A DNA stretch of 64,000 bases. Source: Vesta saturnalis. Its lineage: Eukaryota; Arthropoda; Insecta; Coleoptera; Lampyridae. The stretch is taken from NCBI GenBank assembly GCA_036346205.1, contig JARFJB010001970.1, positions 306,501 through 370,500 of the forward strand, given 5' to 3'. How positions within the stretch are numbered: the first letter of the stretch is position 1; the number at the start of each line of letters is the position of its first letter. A program made the position numbers and the translations under genes. Of the stretch, positions 13,594 through 25,379 are shown piece after piece. The notes below the pieces were generated by a model. The model made no database searches. It was not told the origin of the DNA and saw only the letters and a list, made by a program, of their open reading frames with translations.

Positions 13594-13660
13594 AATAAAA
13601 GTTCGCCTCGAGTAGGATTTGAACTTACGACCTGTACTTTGCTAGAGTACCGCGCTGTTT
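13594..13660 (-). repeat. tRNA-like SINE head fragment
   Basis: On the minus strand a B-box-like AGTTCAAATCC follows CGCGGTACTCTAGCAAAG, as in the 3' half of a tRNA, and is followed by an AT-rich tail towards 13550. There is no proper 5' half: the next sequence outward is near the outer edge of the Polinton TIR. A SINE fragment is more likely than a tRNA gene. The T-stem has a mismatch. Confidence 0.4.
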
Positions 13661-13699
13661 TTTTATTACTTAACGCCTTCATCATCTTCAGTATTACCG

Positions 13700-14125
13700 A
13701 GGCACCATCCTCTCCACTTTTGTATTCGCCTACTTGAGGGGCGTATTTAGTCTTTGAGATTGGGTTTGGTCTTGGGGTTAGGGTAGCGGCTATTTTTGGT
13801 AATTATAGACCATTTTGTCTTCTTGACCCTGTGTTCTGATTTGAGGACTAGTATTCTGATCGGTTAAGCAGGCCTTGGGAATTTTTCACTGACTTAGTTT
13901 GCTAGCTTTATAAGAAAACCATCACCCTTGTCATAAAAACTGTATTCTAATAAAGAAGAATTAATAGATAAGATGATGACAATTGTTTTTTTCATAATAA
14001 AAAAAGATTTTATTTAAGCTGTGTTTATTATTGGAGCCAGTTTGTTTTCTATCAAGGATATAAAAACCTAGATCGTAAACGATTATCTTCTATGCAGTTT
14101 GAATTTAAAATGTTAACTAAAATTT
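13700..14125 (+). repeat. Polinton 1 left terminal inverted repeat
   Basis: It matches the reverse complement of 22600-23096 over several blocks: GGCACCATCC at the outer edge, TACTTGAGGGGCGT near 13731, GGTAATTATAGACCATTTTG near 13798, TAAGCAGGCCTT near 13865, and TATAAAAACC near 14059. A start codon at 14110-14112 follows the TATA string by about 50 bases and opens a short frame (about 20 codons). The arm lacks about 110 bp present in the right arm. Confidence 0.9.
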
Positions 14126-15420
14126 TTTCTATACCTGAGGTTAACATATTATGTTTTTTAGGTATTAATTAATTAATTTCTATCTGAGGTTTAAGTATCA
14201 TTCTGATCTAGATAACTGTTTTTACAATATGTTCTCGTAATAAGGTTTATTATAGAGAGGCATGCACAATTGTTATTATTACATTTTCTTTTAATTTCCA
14301 TTGTATGTTGTAGCCTTCTACCTATATACGAATTTATAACAACATGCAATTAAGACGACGTTCACCTTGTATTGCATACAAATTACAGACGACCTCCAAT
14401 AGTTGATAACACTATTCAATTGTTGCGTTATATAAATTGTCCACGTTTCATTTTAATAGGGCTATCAACTATTGAAAGCTCAACTGCTAAAGTATGTTTC
14501 TAATCACCTTTTACATTAACTGCAAGGTTGTTAAAAGGAGTCGTTGTACTATGCATGTACAGGTGATACTTCGAAAACATTCATTGCATACCATAAGAGA
14601 CCACTGTAAATGCATCAGACAAGTAAGAGAGAAAAATGTCGTGAATGCGGTATTTAAAAACGAACGGTGCATGCGATAAATTTGGTTTGAACTGGTCCTT
14701 GTATTTATTTTATAGAAGTGATCGGCCTTCAGGGTTTTACTTCAATCGATAAACGGTAACACTATTAAATAGTTACGCCTATCTATAGATGCTCACATAT
14801 TTGTAGATTATTTACTACTCCTTTTAATAGTACCACTGATTATTAATCAAGGTAAATATTGAAGGCTAACTGTTACATTATACATACCATTGTATTTTCA
14901 ATCGAGTATTATGAAGAAACACCCTTCAAAACAACAACATTCAATCAAACCAAATACATACTTAGGTTAATTATGTTCATTTTTAGTATACCGAAATAAT
15001 ATAGGAATACAATTCAAGACGTATCGATATTACCATAGATAACCCTAAAATTTATAACACATGCTGAATTGGGAAATTGCATAATTGTCTTAAGAACGTT
15101 ATTACACTTCTTTTAATTTCTATTGTGCAGGTTACGGGTAATTAAGTACTTCTGCGTTTTTACAAAAGTACGATTTCGTAAAATAAAGAATTCCATACAC
15201 GATCCACGCAAAAGTGGTATCTCGAAAATATTCATTGCGTGGCATAATAGATCTCTGTAAATGCAACAGACAAGTAAGAAAAAACTGTCAAGTCTCACCT
15301 AAGGTTAAATATGAATGAAAATGTCTAAAAACTGTATTATTGATATCTTTATCAGCGTGGGCCTGGTATTTAAACCAGGTATTTAAACGAAGATGCTGAT
15401 AGAGTATCCTTTAGTATCGT
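14126..15420. repeat. Internal region of Polinton 1 with a diverged direct repeat
   Basis: No recognisable gene. A block at 14562-14640 with TCGAAAACATTCATTGC and TGTAAATGCATCAGACAAGT recurs in the same direction at 15213-15290 as TCGAAAATATTCATTGC and TGTAAATGCAACAGACAAGT. The offset is about 650 bp. The shared part encodes similar short peptides in one frame, but both are soon stopped. Confidence 0.6.
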
Positions 15421-15598
15421 TTAACGAATCGAGATGAAGGACTGGTTTAAACATCTCTTCTTGGCACAACCCGAGACTTTTAGAGACTATGTACCAGGAT
15501 GCTATTTTCAAAACCACACGGGTATTTATTGCTCGATTTAAAACAGAATATAACATTTTTAACTAACTAATGATGTAAAAGATATGTCAAGGTGAATA

Positions 15599-15905
15599 AT
15601 TGGATGCAGGCTCAAGAAGCTTATACGGTGCATAAACCTGTCAGGAAAATTTCCTCGCAATAGATATATTTTGAGTAACATTTACATGTTGTGGCAAGCG
15701 GATCTTTATGATATGCGAAATTTAAGAAAACACAATAGTGGATACAACTACATACTCACGGTTATTGATGTGTTTAGCAAAAGGGCGTAGACGAGAGCAC
15801 TTAAAACAAAGGTAAAGAGTTTACGGCTAGCAGTGTACAAAACCTTTTTCAAGAAACAAAACATCAATTTCTATGTGACGGATAACCTAAGTTATCTGTA
15901 GCTGA
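15599..15905 (+). pseudogene. Polinton integrase core, broken
   Basis: The plus strand shows the region before the catalytic core (VHKPVRK, then FPRNRYI in a shifted frame) and the start of the core: LWQADLYDMRNL near 15690 and YNYILTVIDVFSK near 15750. The D in QADL is the expected first acidic residue of the DDE triad. A TAG stop follows at about 15787. A VTDN near 15880 may be a remnant of the second acidic motif, but the match is weak. Family role: integration of the linear element into host DNA. The frameshift at about 15655 and later stops make it non-functional. Confidence 0.8.
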
Positions 15906-16177
15906 ATGATTTTAATAAAACATCAGAAAACAAGAAGGACAAGAATGAATTTTCTAGTCATTATTTTTCAGGGTGACCAATTTTCCAAAACATTGGCCTT
16001 TGCGCTAAAGACTAACTGATTAGCTGCAGAGAAATTTTCGAAGAATGGGATGTAGTTTCTAGTCGTCAGCATGACTTTTCTAGAAAATTACCAGACTTTC
16101 TATGATAATGATATTTCTGCGCATATATACACAGCCCTGCTATTTATACTTTTACATTATTAAGCTCCACCTCGAAA

Positions 16178-16462
16178 ATGGAAAACTTCACCGCAATTGT
16201 GCAATTTGACTCCGAGTATGAGCTAGATGTGGTCGAGATGCAGGTTAATCGTCTTATAGGAGGTAACAGACGAAGGGGAGGGGTGTAGTCAGAGGATAGT
16301 GGCAGAATCCCTGGAAAAGTGAAGGTCCAACAGCAGTATGATAGTGAGGACTCCAATGGATCCATAACTGTGGTAAGCGACGGAAAGGAAGAAGAGGAGC
16401 ACCCGCATACCAAACCAAATTTCCTGATTGTACCCTGTACATCCAGAATACCAAAGTTATAA
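16178..16462 (+). pseudogene. Hypothetical acidic ORF with one internal stop
   Basis: An ATG at 16178 opens a frame of 94 codons ending at TAA 16460-16462, interrupted once by TAG after about 37 codons. The product would be acidic, with a DSEDS and an EEEEH cluster and a GGNRRRGG patch before the stop. The position beside the integrase suggests it belongs to Polinton 1, but I recognise no family. The minus strand is also open here and shows nothing recognisable. Confidence 0.35.
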
Positions 16463-18550
16463 CACGTTAACTGAATACTTTCTACGTATCCCTCGTATAC
16501 ATATAAAGTTAAATTTCTATTTATTAATAAATAAAATGGTTCTTCATTCAATGATCGATAATTAATTTTTAAAATTCCTAACCAAAAGAAAATCAATTTC
16601 ATCGGCTTAATAATTGTTCCTTCAATATCTCTGAATCGTATGAGACATTCGTAAACACGTAAGTTCTCAAAACTCCATCACTTAGTTATACTTAATGAAA
16701 TTTTTAAATAAACAGCTGATTCGTCATTAGTGTATTGCGTTAAACGAAACTAACATGAAAATCTTCTTTTTAAAATTAACCTGGCAAATATAACCTTTCA
16801 GGTTGTTCATTAATCTTAAAACCAAAATATGCAAAGCCTACATTTAAATTGTCGAAAACTAGGTCACCAATTATGTAAACGTCACAAATGTGTCTCATAA
16901 CTGGCTAAATAAACAACAGAATAAAAGTTAACGATAAATGTATATTGTCCTGCACAAAATAATAAAAACAAATGTTTACATACACTACAACAGCGTGGTT
17001 GAGAAACCAAACAACCACACCACTGTCAATACAAATTTGCGTTTCTGCAAAAATTCTTACTACTAAAACAGCCAATACAACATAACTCGAGATCGATTAC
17101 CTTTTTCCTTCAACATTAAAAAAAATACACAATACGCAAATAAAACTAACCAAAAAGATAATCGTGCTCAACTGACTTTTCAAAGTTCTTAAATGTAATT
17201 CTTACTTAAAGACTGTCCATTGATCCTTCGCTTTTCTTTCTTCTCTCTTCCCGTAAACCAATTATTTGTAGTCCATGTGTATCCTTAAATTGCCTGAAGG
17301 CACATAACAAGTACTTCACAATTCCACAAACACTTATTCCTTTCGGTACTCGCGAATAGTCCAACTATACGAGGTTATTACTCCAATAGCCTGTAATAAT
17401 CTGTACACGTTTGGTTGCCTCTTTAAAGTTTCTTGCAACCTTTAGGACAATTTAGCCCTTCCTTACACAACTAAACTTTTAATGTCATATAAAATTACTT
17501 TAACATTGGATCCATTTACTACGAATATTTCGTTCACTTAAAGCTGGTCCCATAAATTATTTATACTAATGATCATTACAAGCACACGCCCCGCACTCAA
17601 CACTATAACGTAACAACTGTTATCTTATTATAAATCTGCTTACGCATTTTTTTTTCTTGAAGAATAAAACTGATTTTATCTTCAATCTCAATTTTATTAA
17701 TTGTTTTATTTATGAATGTCTTATACGATTCATCCTCTTTTGGGTTACGCAGTTGTTTAAACAATGACTGCCTTCAATATTATTCACAAATATAACTCCA
17801 ACTTAACCTATTCTGAAGTCACACTTCACCTCGCGCGCGCGCGTCTTCCACCGAGCTCTCACCGACATCCACCAAAAGCAAAAAAAGCCAAAAAGCAAAA
17901 AGCCCCCGTCAACTCTGACTTTCCTATTTATACCTCAAGCCATCCATCTTTAAAAATGTCTTCCTTCCTTGCTGTATTCACCAATGGTATTCACTCAAAC
18001 TTTCTTAGTGCCGACTGATGCTACCCTCTGTACAAACACGCTTGTAATTACAATACATCGCCATGTTTGTTCTTACCTGCAAATTTTACAATTACTTTAT
18101 GGAGAAGCCATTTCTCGTCATCACATTCATTCAGTGGCCACTCTGGACCATTACACAACTTTCAACGTTTATCTCTCACATGCGTTCATCCTCCTTCCGC
18201 AACATTTGCAAAAATAAGTACAGTCTAAGGTCTCAAATCCCATATACGTACATGTATTCTCAAAACTGATTGCACAACATTACGAGAACTTTCTATAATC
18301 AACAATTAAACATACCAAATCTTTCTCTACGTATTTCCTAAAACATTCTATACTTATACATTCCCATCTTCCGGCAAAGATTACTCCTTTATCCTCCAAC
18401 ATTCCATTACTTATTCAGTAGTCAACAGTAGCAAAACATTATCGTCCCATCGACACATTTCTCTTCACATTTACATTCATCAGAATCTATTTATTCCAAC
18501 ACCAATGTCTCTATAACATTCAAATACACGTATCTGCATACTGAATGATA
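16463..18550. other. Polinton 1 interior without recognised gene
   Basis: About 2 kb of AT-rich sequence. Short plus-strand frames around 17764-18269 show no domain; one has a Lys/Ala-rich stretch (KAKKAKKQK) that could as well be low complexity. A run of alternating CGCGCGCGCG occurs at 17831-17841. Some of this is likely the decayed 3' part of the minus-strand polymerase transcript. Confidence 0.4.
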
Positions 18551-18670
18551 TTTCTCCTAAATTGCCAGTGGCGTATCATCCACCCACATACATTATGCAT
18601 ATACACAAAGAAAATTTCTTTTTTCGTTCAAATTCAATACACCCGTACTCAAAACACGTAATACACGTCA

Positions 18671-21600
18671 TTATAACATCTTACATACAGAGTGCGTCAA
18701 CACAACCTTACAAAATATGGTACTGTCTGTGTCATAATACAGAACGCGACGGCCCAGCTTCTCCAGATTACTATACAGTTCTAAACGTGCATGAGCTGTC
18801 GTGTACGCGGCTATGGACACATTTATGGTTTTTAGAGCTTCACCTTCACCCTCAGGTCTATCCCAATTCACCATTACCACATTATCATTAATAGATGTAA
18901 TGGATTGCACCTGTACCAAAGGATCCGTAAACAATTTGAAAAAGTCCTTTGGCTCAGATGCAATACTGCACTGGATTCAATTTTCACGTTGGCCAAACTT
19001 ACCCCATAAAGAATTTAACATTAGCTTGGCCAAGTATCTTAAACCAGGATTTTTCTTAATATTCTTCTCGTCTATCTGAATCCCCTCTTTATCGTAATAT
19101 TCGCAATTCGTCCGCTACAAACGTTCCAACGAAACTATGCCCACATTTTCCCTTCATTTAACTCAACACCGCAAGCCCTACATAACAAAAACATCAACTT
19201 GTCATGCAGTGTTAGAGGTAAAACAGGGTGATAGAGATTAGAGGGCGGTAGTACTCGACATTTAACTAACCCTCCACCGTGTCCAATGAAATATTCTTAC
19301 AATCTAAGCCTACATGAATTTACGGAGGACCTACAGGATATTTACAGTATTTATTTACATAAGGGTATAATGAGCACACGTCATAGTACATTATTTTCTC
19401 GGCAATACCGTCACACTTATGGTAGAGTTTGGTAGCATTAGTGCGACCGCCGTAAAAAGCGTCTCGTGAATTTGAAGGTTCGTCATCTTGACCACCTAGA
19501 TTCTGTATTAATGCTCTTAACTCATCGTTTGCAAGTATTAGTTTTTTAAAACCTCATTCAGGCATCTCCATTTGATTATAGCCGCGCTCGCGTAGGAACT
19601 GAGATTAAGCCTCCGTGTTCTCCTTTCGGACAAACATGGATGTATTTACATTCAGTTCAGGATCAATATTCAGCACAGTAACCGTCGACTTTAACACCTT
19701 CATGTTCTAAACTAACGAGCTCTTCCGGCGTGTTGTGAATGTTTCACCCAACGTAATCATTGTATTGCGACTTTGGACTGGTTGCCGGCACGCCTGTAGC
19801 CGCCTTTTGGAATGAGCCCGATTGTGTTCTTTTTGAGGAAAAGTCTATGAAACACTCTATTGCAGGCCCTAGCAATTGTGATTGACTCCTCAAATGGATC
19901 GACTTTACTTTGGATCGTAAATGTTGCCCAGAAACTAACGCAACCTTTAACGAGAATCTTAACGTCCATCAAGCAATACCTCACAATCTCTTCAATCATC
20001 TTAAAAACATAATTACTTTGGGCCGCGTGCCACTCTAAAAGTGTTTGTCGATTTTTATCTGACATCTGATCTACACAATAATATTCAAGCAGTGGTAAAG
20101 GGCCCTCATAATTCTGATTTGTGGAAGTGTAGAAGAGAAATGGGAAATATCCCTTGAACTCGGGATAATTGAAGGTTTTCGGAAATCCCGAGAGTAGCGA
20201 TGGGATGAAATTAAGGGAGCCAATAAACCTGATATCGCATTGAATAGAGATTATTTTTAGACCATTGGAGATGACATTGGGTTTCCATCGGTTATTATTA
20301 GCTCGCATGCATCTAAGCACAAAACATCTATCGTACCCCTTCATGTTATGTGCAATACATGTAACATTAATTTTTCTCCCTTTCTCGGCAACATATGCCA
20401 CAAACGATTCAACGGGATATTCCCTGAAAATGTGCACTCTGTTGCTACACATCGGTCATCGCTCATCCAAATTGTCAGTGTATCGGATACAAACAGAGCA
20501 AACATTTGCGGTCACGCATACATTGGGCTCATACAGAAATCTATCATTCGCTCCCTCACACACCTTCTCTTGCATGCATTCCATATCATAAAAGATAAAC
20601 ATAGATGCTTTACCATTACTAGTGTCACCCCGAGTCCCGTTATCGGGCATATAACAAAGATGCCCTATAGGTTTTTGGTCCTTACACGTGGGACATCGAC
20701 TGTATCCGTATCTACGTTTACCCTTTGCGTCAATGGTTTTGAGACACTTTAAACATTTACGTAATTTTTTACGTATCTCACTGTCCTTGTGATATTTAAG
20801 ACATTCCGGCCCGTAGAAAAATCTCTTGCAGTCATTACATACAATCTTCAGATTTTGCATGGAACATGACTGCTTTTGGAGACAACCAGGACACTGATAC
20901 AAACATTTTGCATGTCGATTTTTGTTATTACAACGTTTCTTGCACTGTTCACAGTAATAACTGCAGGTAAATGCTGAAGTGAGACTGGTAATTACGTTAT
21001 AGTGCTCGTCTTCTAGTAATAAACTTAAAACTACTATACCTGATTCCCTAGGACCCTCAGAGTAAATTGAATCACCTATACGCGAATTATAAACTACAAT
21101 GGGCACCCCGTTTCCATGTTATGACACACTGTGCCGTTACTTCTAAACCCTATTGCTAGGACTAGTGCGCGAGCTAAACAATTATTATCGGTGATTATTG
21201 TCGGTACAACAATAATACCTTGTTTTTTAGCTTTACAAAAGTCTTCAAACTTTAAGCCCGTCAAGTTTTTGCGTCCATAGACAACAGGTAGTCACTCTGT
21301 CCACGTTTAAAACTAGTAAGTCACTCGAAAAAGTCTAGCGTTGCTCTGCATTACCTTTTCCAGTAGTGAAATTATCACTCTCACCGACAGCTTGTCCACT
21401 CTTCTAAAAGACACGCCAATTGGTTTTTCTGAGAAACTCGGGTTCCTTAAAGTTATATCCATACGATCAGATGGAGCGGCATCCTTCACAACGTATGAAT
21501 ACAGTTCTTCGAATGCATTCTGCAAAAATATGTGTTAGATAAATAACATTTAGGAAGCAATATGTTTTTACCTGCAGCCATGTTAAGGGATTATCCTTGC

Positions 21601-22131
21601 AAGTCTCGCCATTAAACGTAAATCTTAACGTTTTACATGTGGTGTTAAATTTTTTTATGAATTTATTGTTTGACTCCCTATTATATTTATATGATTCATT
21701 TGGGTTGAGGATGGTCCGGCCTCCTGTTGCAGGGCTTATAGGCTTGAGCCCGATTGGTTTTACCCCTGTAATGTACTCATTCATGAAACGAAACAATAGA
21801 AAATTAAAAGACATACCGTCATCAAATCCTCCGCTGCAGAAGTTTTCAACATCTCTTCATCATCTTGAACAAACACCTCCTCCATATTTAATTGAGCGTG
21901 GCTTTAAAAAATAAAAATTTAAATTTAAAAAATAAAGCAAACGTATACTTACACTCCAACAACTCGCTATGCATCTTCCGCAAAATCTTTATAAAGTTCA
22001 ATCGAATCGATAGTGTCATTTTCATACAACATCTTATAAGTAATAATATTGTAGGCATTTTTCACCCTCTCTTTAGTTAGCACACCAGCACTGAACAAAC
22101 CCAAAATTTGATTAACATTTAAAGATTCCAT
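18671..22131 (-). pseudogene. polB: Spliced family B DNA polymerase of Polinton 1, broken
   Basis: Nearly complete polymerase, read right to left. ATG is at 22131. Three small introns fit GT-AG: 21902-21952, 21767-21816 and 21520-21571. Then come a cysteine-rich region (CEQCKKRC and further Cys pairs, about 20700-20940) and exonuclease motifs Exo I (FYDMEC), Exo II (AHNMKGYD) and Exo III (YCLMDVKIL). Polymerase motif A is YDVCSLYPYV near 19360, motif B is LNSLWGKFGQR near 19000, and motif C is YYDTDS near 18750. Family role: replication of the element, probably protein-primed. Defects: a TAG in exon 1 at 21967-21969, a one-base frame discrepancy at the exon 2/3 junction, and several stops or frameshifts near 21310, 21105, 20455 and 18935-19755. 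All catalytic motifs remain readable, suggesting fairly recent decay. Confidence 0.88.
21953..22131 (-). pseudogene. 5' exon of Polinton 1 polymerase (54 codons before a TAG)
   Basis: An ATG at 22131 opens 54 codons containing VLTKERVKNAYNIITYKML, ended by TAG at 21967-21969. Reading through that TAG, the frame reaches a consensus donor (GTAAGT, 21947-21952) and stays in frame after the acceptor at 21902. This is the evidence that it is the polymerase's first exon and not a separate small gene. It is too short to stand out as an ORF. Confidence 0.6.
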
Positions 22132-22194
22132 AACGATGATAACGTAATGCTCTTCAGAACAGACCTAAATTGAGTAACCTCAAATTCACGTATT

Positions 22195-22595
22195 TATAGT
22201 ATTTCTTCTGAAGGTCAGATGAAGTCATTGAAATTCCAAAGGTTAACTCCAAGGTCACCCGCTTCTATCAATAATACGGCAAATCGTTTTCATTTGAAAA
22301 CGCTCAAGGTCAACTCCTAGGTCATCTGCCACTTCTATCAATAATACGGTTTAATAATTTTCATTCATATTTAATTATTTTTAACCTTACCACGCATTAT
22401 ATTAATAGATATTAAATACATGTCAACTTAAATATTCAAGGCCGACCACTTCTATAAAATATCAATAACCTTGATACATGTTAACTTAAAAAAATCCAAG
22501 GCCGATCGCTTATATAAAATATCAATAATTTAATACATGTTAACTTAAAAAATTCCAAGGTTATTTACAATCTCAAGGTCATTATTCAGAGATCT
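22195..22595. promoter_or_regulatory. Tandem AAGGTCA-containing repeats upstream of polB
   Basis: Between the polymerase start and the TIR are two sets of short tandem units. One repeats AAGGT(T/C)AACTCC(A/T)AGGTCA followed by CTTCTATCAATAATACGG at 22241-22350. The other repeats ACATGT(T/C)AACTTAAA, (A/T)CCAAGGCCGA and TATAAAATATCAATAA at 22420-22560. AGGTCA is the half-site of nuclear receptors, and TCAAGGTCA occurs at about 22307 and 22573. A regulatory role is inference. Confidence 0.4.
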
Positions 22596-22599
22596 AAAA

Positions 22600-23096
22600 C
22601 AATTTGAGTTAACATTTTAAATTCAAACTACATAGAACATAATCCTTTAAGATGCAGGTTTTTATATACTTGATAAAAATGAAACTGGCTCTAATAATAA
22701 GCACAGCTTAAATAAAATCTTTGTTTATTATGGAAAAAACACTTGTCATATATCCATACGATCAGATGGATCGTATTAATTCTTCTTCTTTATTAGAATA
22801 CAAAGGCCTGCTTAACCAATCAGAATACTACTCCTCAAATCAAAACACAGGGCCAAGAAAACAAAATGGTGTATAATTACCAAAAATAGCCGTCACCATA
22901 ACCCCAAGACCAAGTCCAATACCAAACCCAACCTCTAGGACTAAACACGCCCCTCAAGCAGGCGAGTACAAAAAAAAATCTGAGAAAAAACGACCGAAAA
23001 AAAATACGCCTCCCACGTGGGCATGTAAAAAAGTGAAAGGTGAGGTGTCCCAGGGGGCGGGGCTTGTGACGTAAAAAGGTGGAGGGGATGGTGCCT
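22600..23096 (-). repeat. Polinton 1 right terminal inverted repeat
   Basis: Inverted partner of 13700-14125. Reading inward on minus: GGCACCATCC, then about 110 bp absent from the left arm, then GCTTGAGGGGCGTG, GGTAATTATACACCATTTTG, TAAGCAGGCCTTTG, CATAATAAACAAAGATTTTA, TATAAAAACC (near 22656) and an ATG at 22613-22615. The ATG context TTTGAATTTAAAATGTTAAC is the same in the left arm. Confidence 0.9.
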
Positions 23097-24000
23097 TCAC
23101 AAGATCTCGCTGATACCTAGCGATTTAGATCTCAAACATTTATATAAAGTTTGAATGCAAAGCGGAATTTCAGCTCATGCATTATGACTGCCAAAAAAGA
23201 CGGAAATTCAATGTACCCTCTTGCTCCTTACCCCGCAACTCTACTACCACAATGGGTCATTGAGATCTGAACATTCTAAGCTGGAATACAGGCGCTTCTC
23301 AAATTTTGAGGTTTCGCGGCCGAAATAAAATAAAATTTACCACTCTTAGCTCGCAAGCCTACATCGTCAATAATTATTTGGTTCTAGACATTTAGGTGCT
23401 AAACGTTTATGTTAAAAATTAAATTGTGTTGGCTTTTACTTGATGGAAATTCATATTAACACTTAAATGAAACAAATAGTTTCTAATTTCCACAAAATTA
23501 TTTAATGAATAACAATTGCTTCGACACGCAGTGTCTTCTTCAGATTCGATCTTAAACTAACTTACAACGCTACAAAATACTTAACCTATACTAATTGTGG
23601 TGGGAGGCTGACAACTAATTATGTGATGAAGAGGGAAAGTCAAACAGTGGCGAATAGTATAAATCAATTTGGTCGTTTAATAACAAACCTGCATTTTTGT
23701 TTTTAAAATTTCCTAATGATTCTAAAACGTCTAAACTTTTACCTTTATTTTCAACATACAAAATTTCAAACTTTGTATTGTAACAACTGCCCTTATGTTT
23801 TATTTTATTATTGTGCGCCTTCTGGTTTGGTAACCCAACGCGGTTCTATTTTGCCTCGGCTTTGCTCAGTCGTGTTTATAATTTATTATAAACGGGGTGT
23901 GGTTCGTATTAACTAGTGGGCCGACACTGTCACCTTAAATAAATGTCTTAAAGCGTTTTAAAACGTATATTGAATAAATTTTGTCAAAGTAATATATTAA
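23097..24000 (-). repeat. Possible 3' end of a Penelope-like element
   Basis: On the minus strand, 23480-23560 reads TCTGAAGAAGACACTGCGTG and then TCGAAGCAATTG. From memory, Penelope-like elements often carry this kind of GAAGA...GTCGAA string just after the GIY-YIG domain. It may belong to the same copy as the endonuclease remnant at 25380-26080, with 24.0-25.3 kb inserted. The rest of the stretch is AT-rich and shows nothing I recognise. Confidence 0.4.
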
Positions 24001-24170
24001 TGAACAACACAACAAATGTATTTTCTTCTGGGGTTTGACGGCTACGGACTCGTTCTCCTGGGGGCGGCTTTCTAGGTGCGTAATCGTTTCTGAAAATATA
24101 AATCTGTATATTATCTTAACTTACTCCTTACTCAGTATGTAATATTCATATTACGGTCCTGTATTTACAG

Positions 24171-24303
24171 AAGCGGGTGCAGTTGCAACTAGTAATCTCG
24201 ATACCGTTTTGGGTCGGAGGCGCCAGCGCAATGAACTCGAATCGTGTCGGGGACGGAGAAAATCAATATCGAGCTTATCCTTCAGTAACTCTGGAGCGCT
24301 GAA
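24171..24303 (+). other. Exon-like segment, GC-rich, unidentified
   Basis: A 133-base segment is framed by an acceptor (GTATTTACAG) and a donor (GTGAGTAGG) and has one open plus frame through its length, including NLDTVLGRRRQRNELES and ISSLSFSNSGALK. The minus strand is open too. It lies in intron 5 of the transporter, but nothing similar belongs in an SLC17 protein at that position. It may be an exon of an unrelated gene, part of a transposon, or chance. Confidence 0.3.
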
Positions 24304-25300
24304 GTGAGTAGGTCGTACTCCCAGGAAATAATACACGCGAAATGCGCGTATGCAAATGCGAGATCTCGGGTCGGTCTTTCTTTAATTTAGAACCGGTTTG
24401 ATTAGGCAATTAGATTATTTATCTAACGGAATTAATTACGGATTTCGATACTAAATTTAATTATATACAATTAATCAAGGGAACAAAATACTTGATATTA
24501 AAACTACTCTAAAATGAATTTAATAGTTTTAAGGTAAATCGTAATATACCCCAGGTCGTAGTTATTTTATTTAACTATCGGTAAATATTGGATAATTTAC
24601 GTACTATCTAATTTATTTACAAACGATCTCACTCTAGGTGTTTCGCGATGGTTATATTGACTATGAATTTATGCAACAGGTTTCGGGTGTACTCTCCTGC
24701 GATCAAAGGCACTGTGTGTGGTTTTATTGTGTTTGTCTGTATGTATTGTATGTATGTTTCGAGCGGGGTCTCAGTAATACCCAGAAGACGTAGGCGATGG
24801 CCTGTCTTAACCGGATGGACTAAGAGAAGGGTCGTAGGTCTTTACAGCGCTGTAACTACCCTTCACACTCAAGTGTTTGCGAGTTACGTCGGGAGTTACC
24901 CCTGCGTGGCACTCTCGGCGTTAGTGTCAGGTTATAACTTCTGGAGACTCAGCCCGGCGTTATTTACGTGTGATAGTGTGTTACTAGGTATGGTTGGATT
25001 GTATAATTTACCAACTTACGTGTCTTTTGATTGCAGTACAAGCGTTAGGTTGCCCGGCGTGACGTGGTGCGCGTTATCATACGGTAGCGATGGACTCCTT
25101 GGTCACAATCAACAGGTCGGTGCTTACACGAAGCAATCGGTACGGTGGCGGCTACTGGATATCGGCTTGACTTGAATCTACTTCGATTCATTCCTTCATA
25201 TTCTCGCGCGTCGCGGGTTTATAAAGGTGCATCTGTGGGCGGTTTCGCGGCTACCGTGCGGGGGATGCCGTTATATGATTGGTTGAAATCGTTCTGACGT
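24304..25300. other. GC-richer stretch with an unidentified open frame
   Basis: This stretch is less AT-rich than its surroundings. A plus frame of 175 codons (24648-25175) has hydrophobic stretches (GFIVFVCMYCMYV) but no family resemblance, and ends without a following motif. With the neighbouring exon-like segment it could be an unrecognised mobile element inserted in the Penelope-like remnant. I make no functional call. Confidence 0.3.
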
Positions 25301-25379
25301 ACAAAAACTTACTGGTTTTTAGAAATACACGTCAGCGGTGATTAATAAATTATTCGTTGTGCAATATCGCGTAAACTTT

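Larger units (their letters stand above)
13700..23096. mobile_element. Polinton/Maverick element 1, internally reduced, inside intron 5
   Basis: The element is bounded by inverted copies of one sequence of about 400-500 bp (13700-14125 and 22600-23096). Between them lie a family B DNA polymerase on minus and a retroviral-type integrase on plus, which together define Polintons. At about 9.4 kb it is shorter than the usual 15-20 kb, and I find no capsid, protease or ATPase sequence, so the virion module appears lost. I could not define a target-site duplication: the outermost TIR bases do not match cleanly and the right arm carries about 110 bp that the left lacks. Confidence 0.85.

Noticed and set aside
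13594..13660. A tRNA gene on the minus strand
   Set aside because: Only the 3' half is present and the T-stem is mismatched; a SINE fragment fits better.
16144..16602. 152-codon minus-strand frame
   Set aside because: No domain is visible; the acidic plus-strand frame with its own ATG is at least as plausible, and neither is secure.
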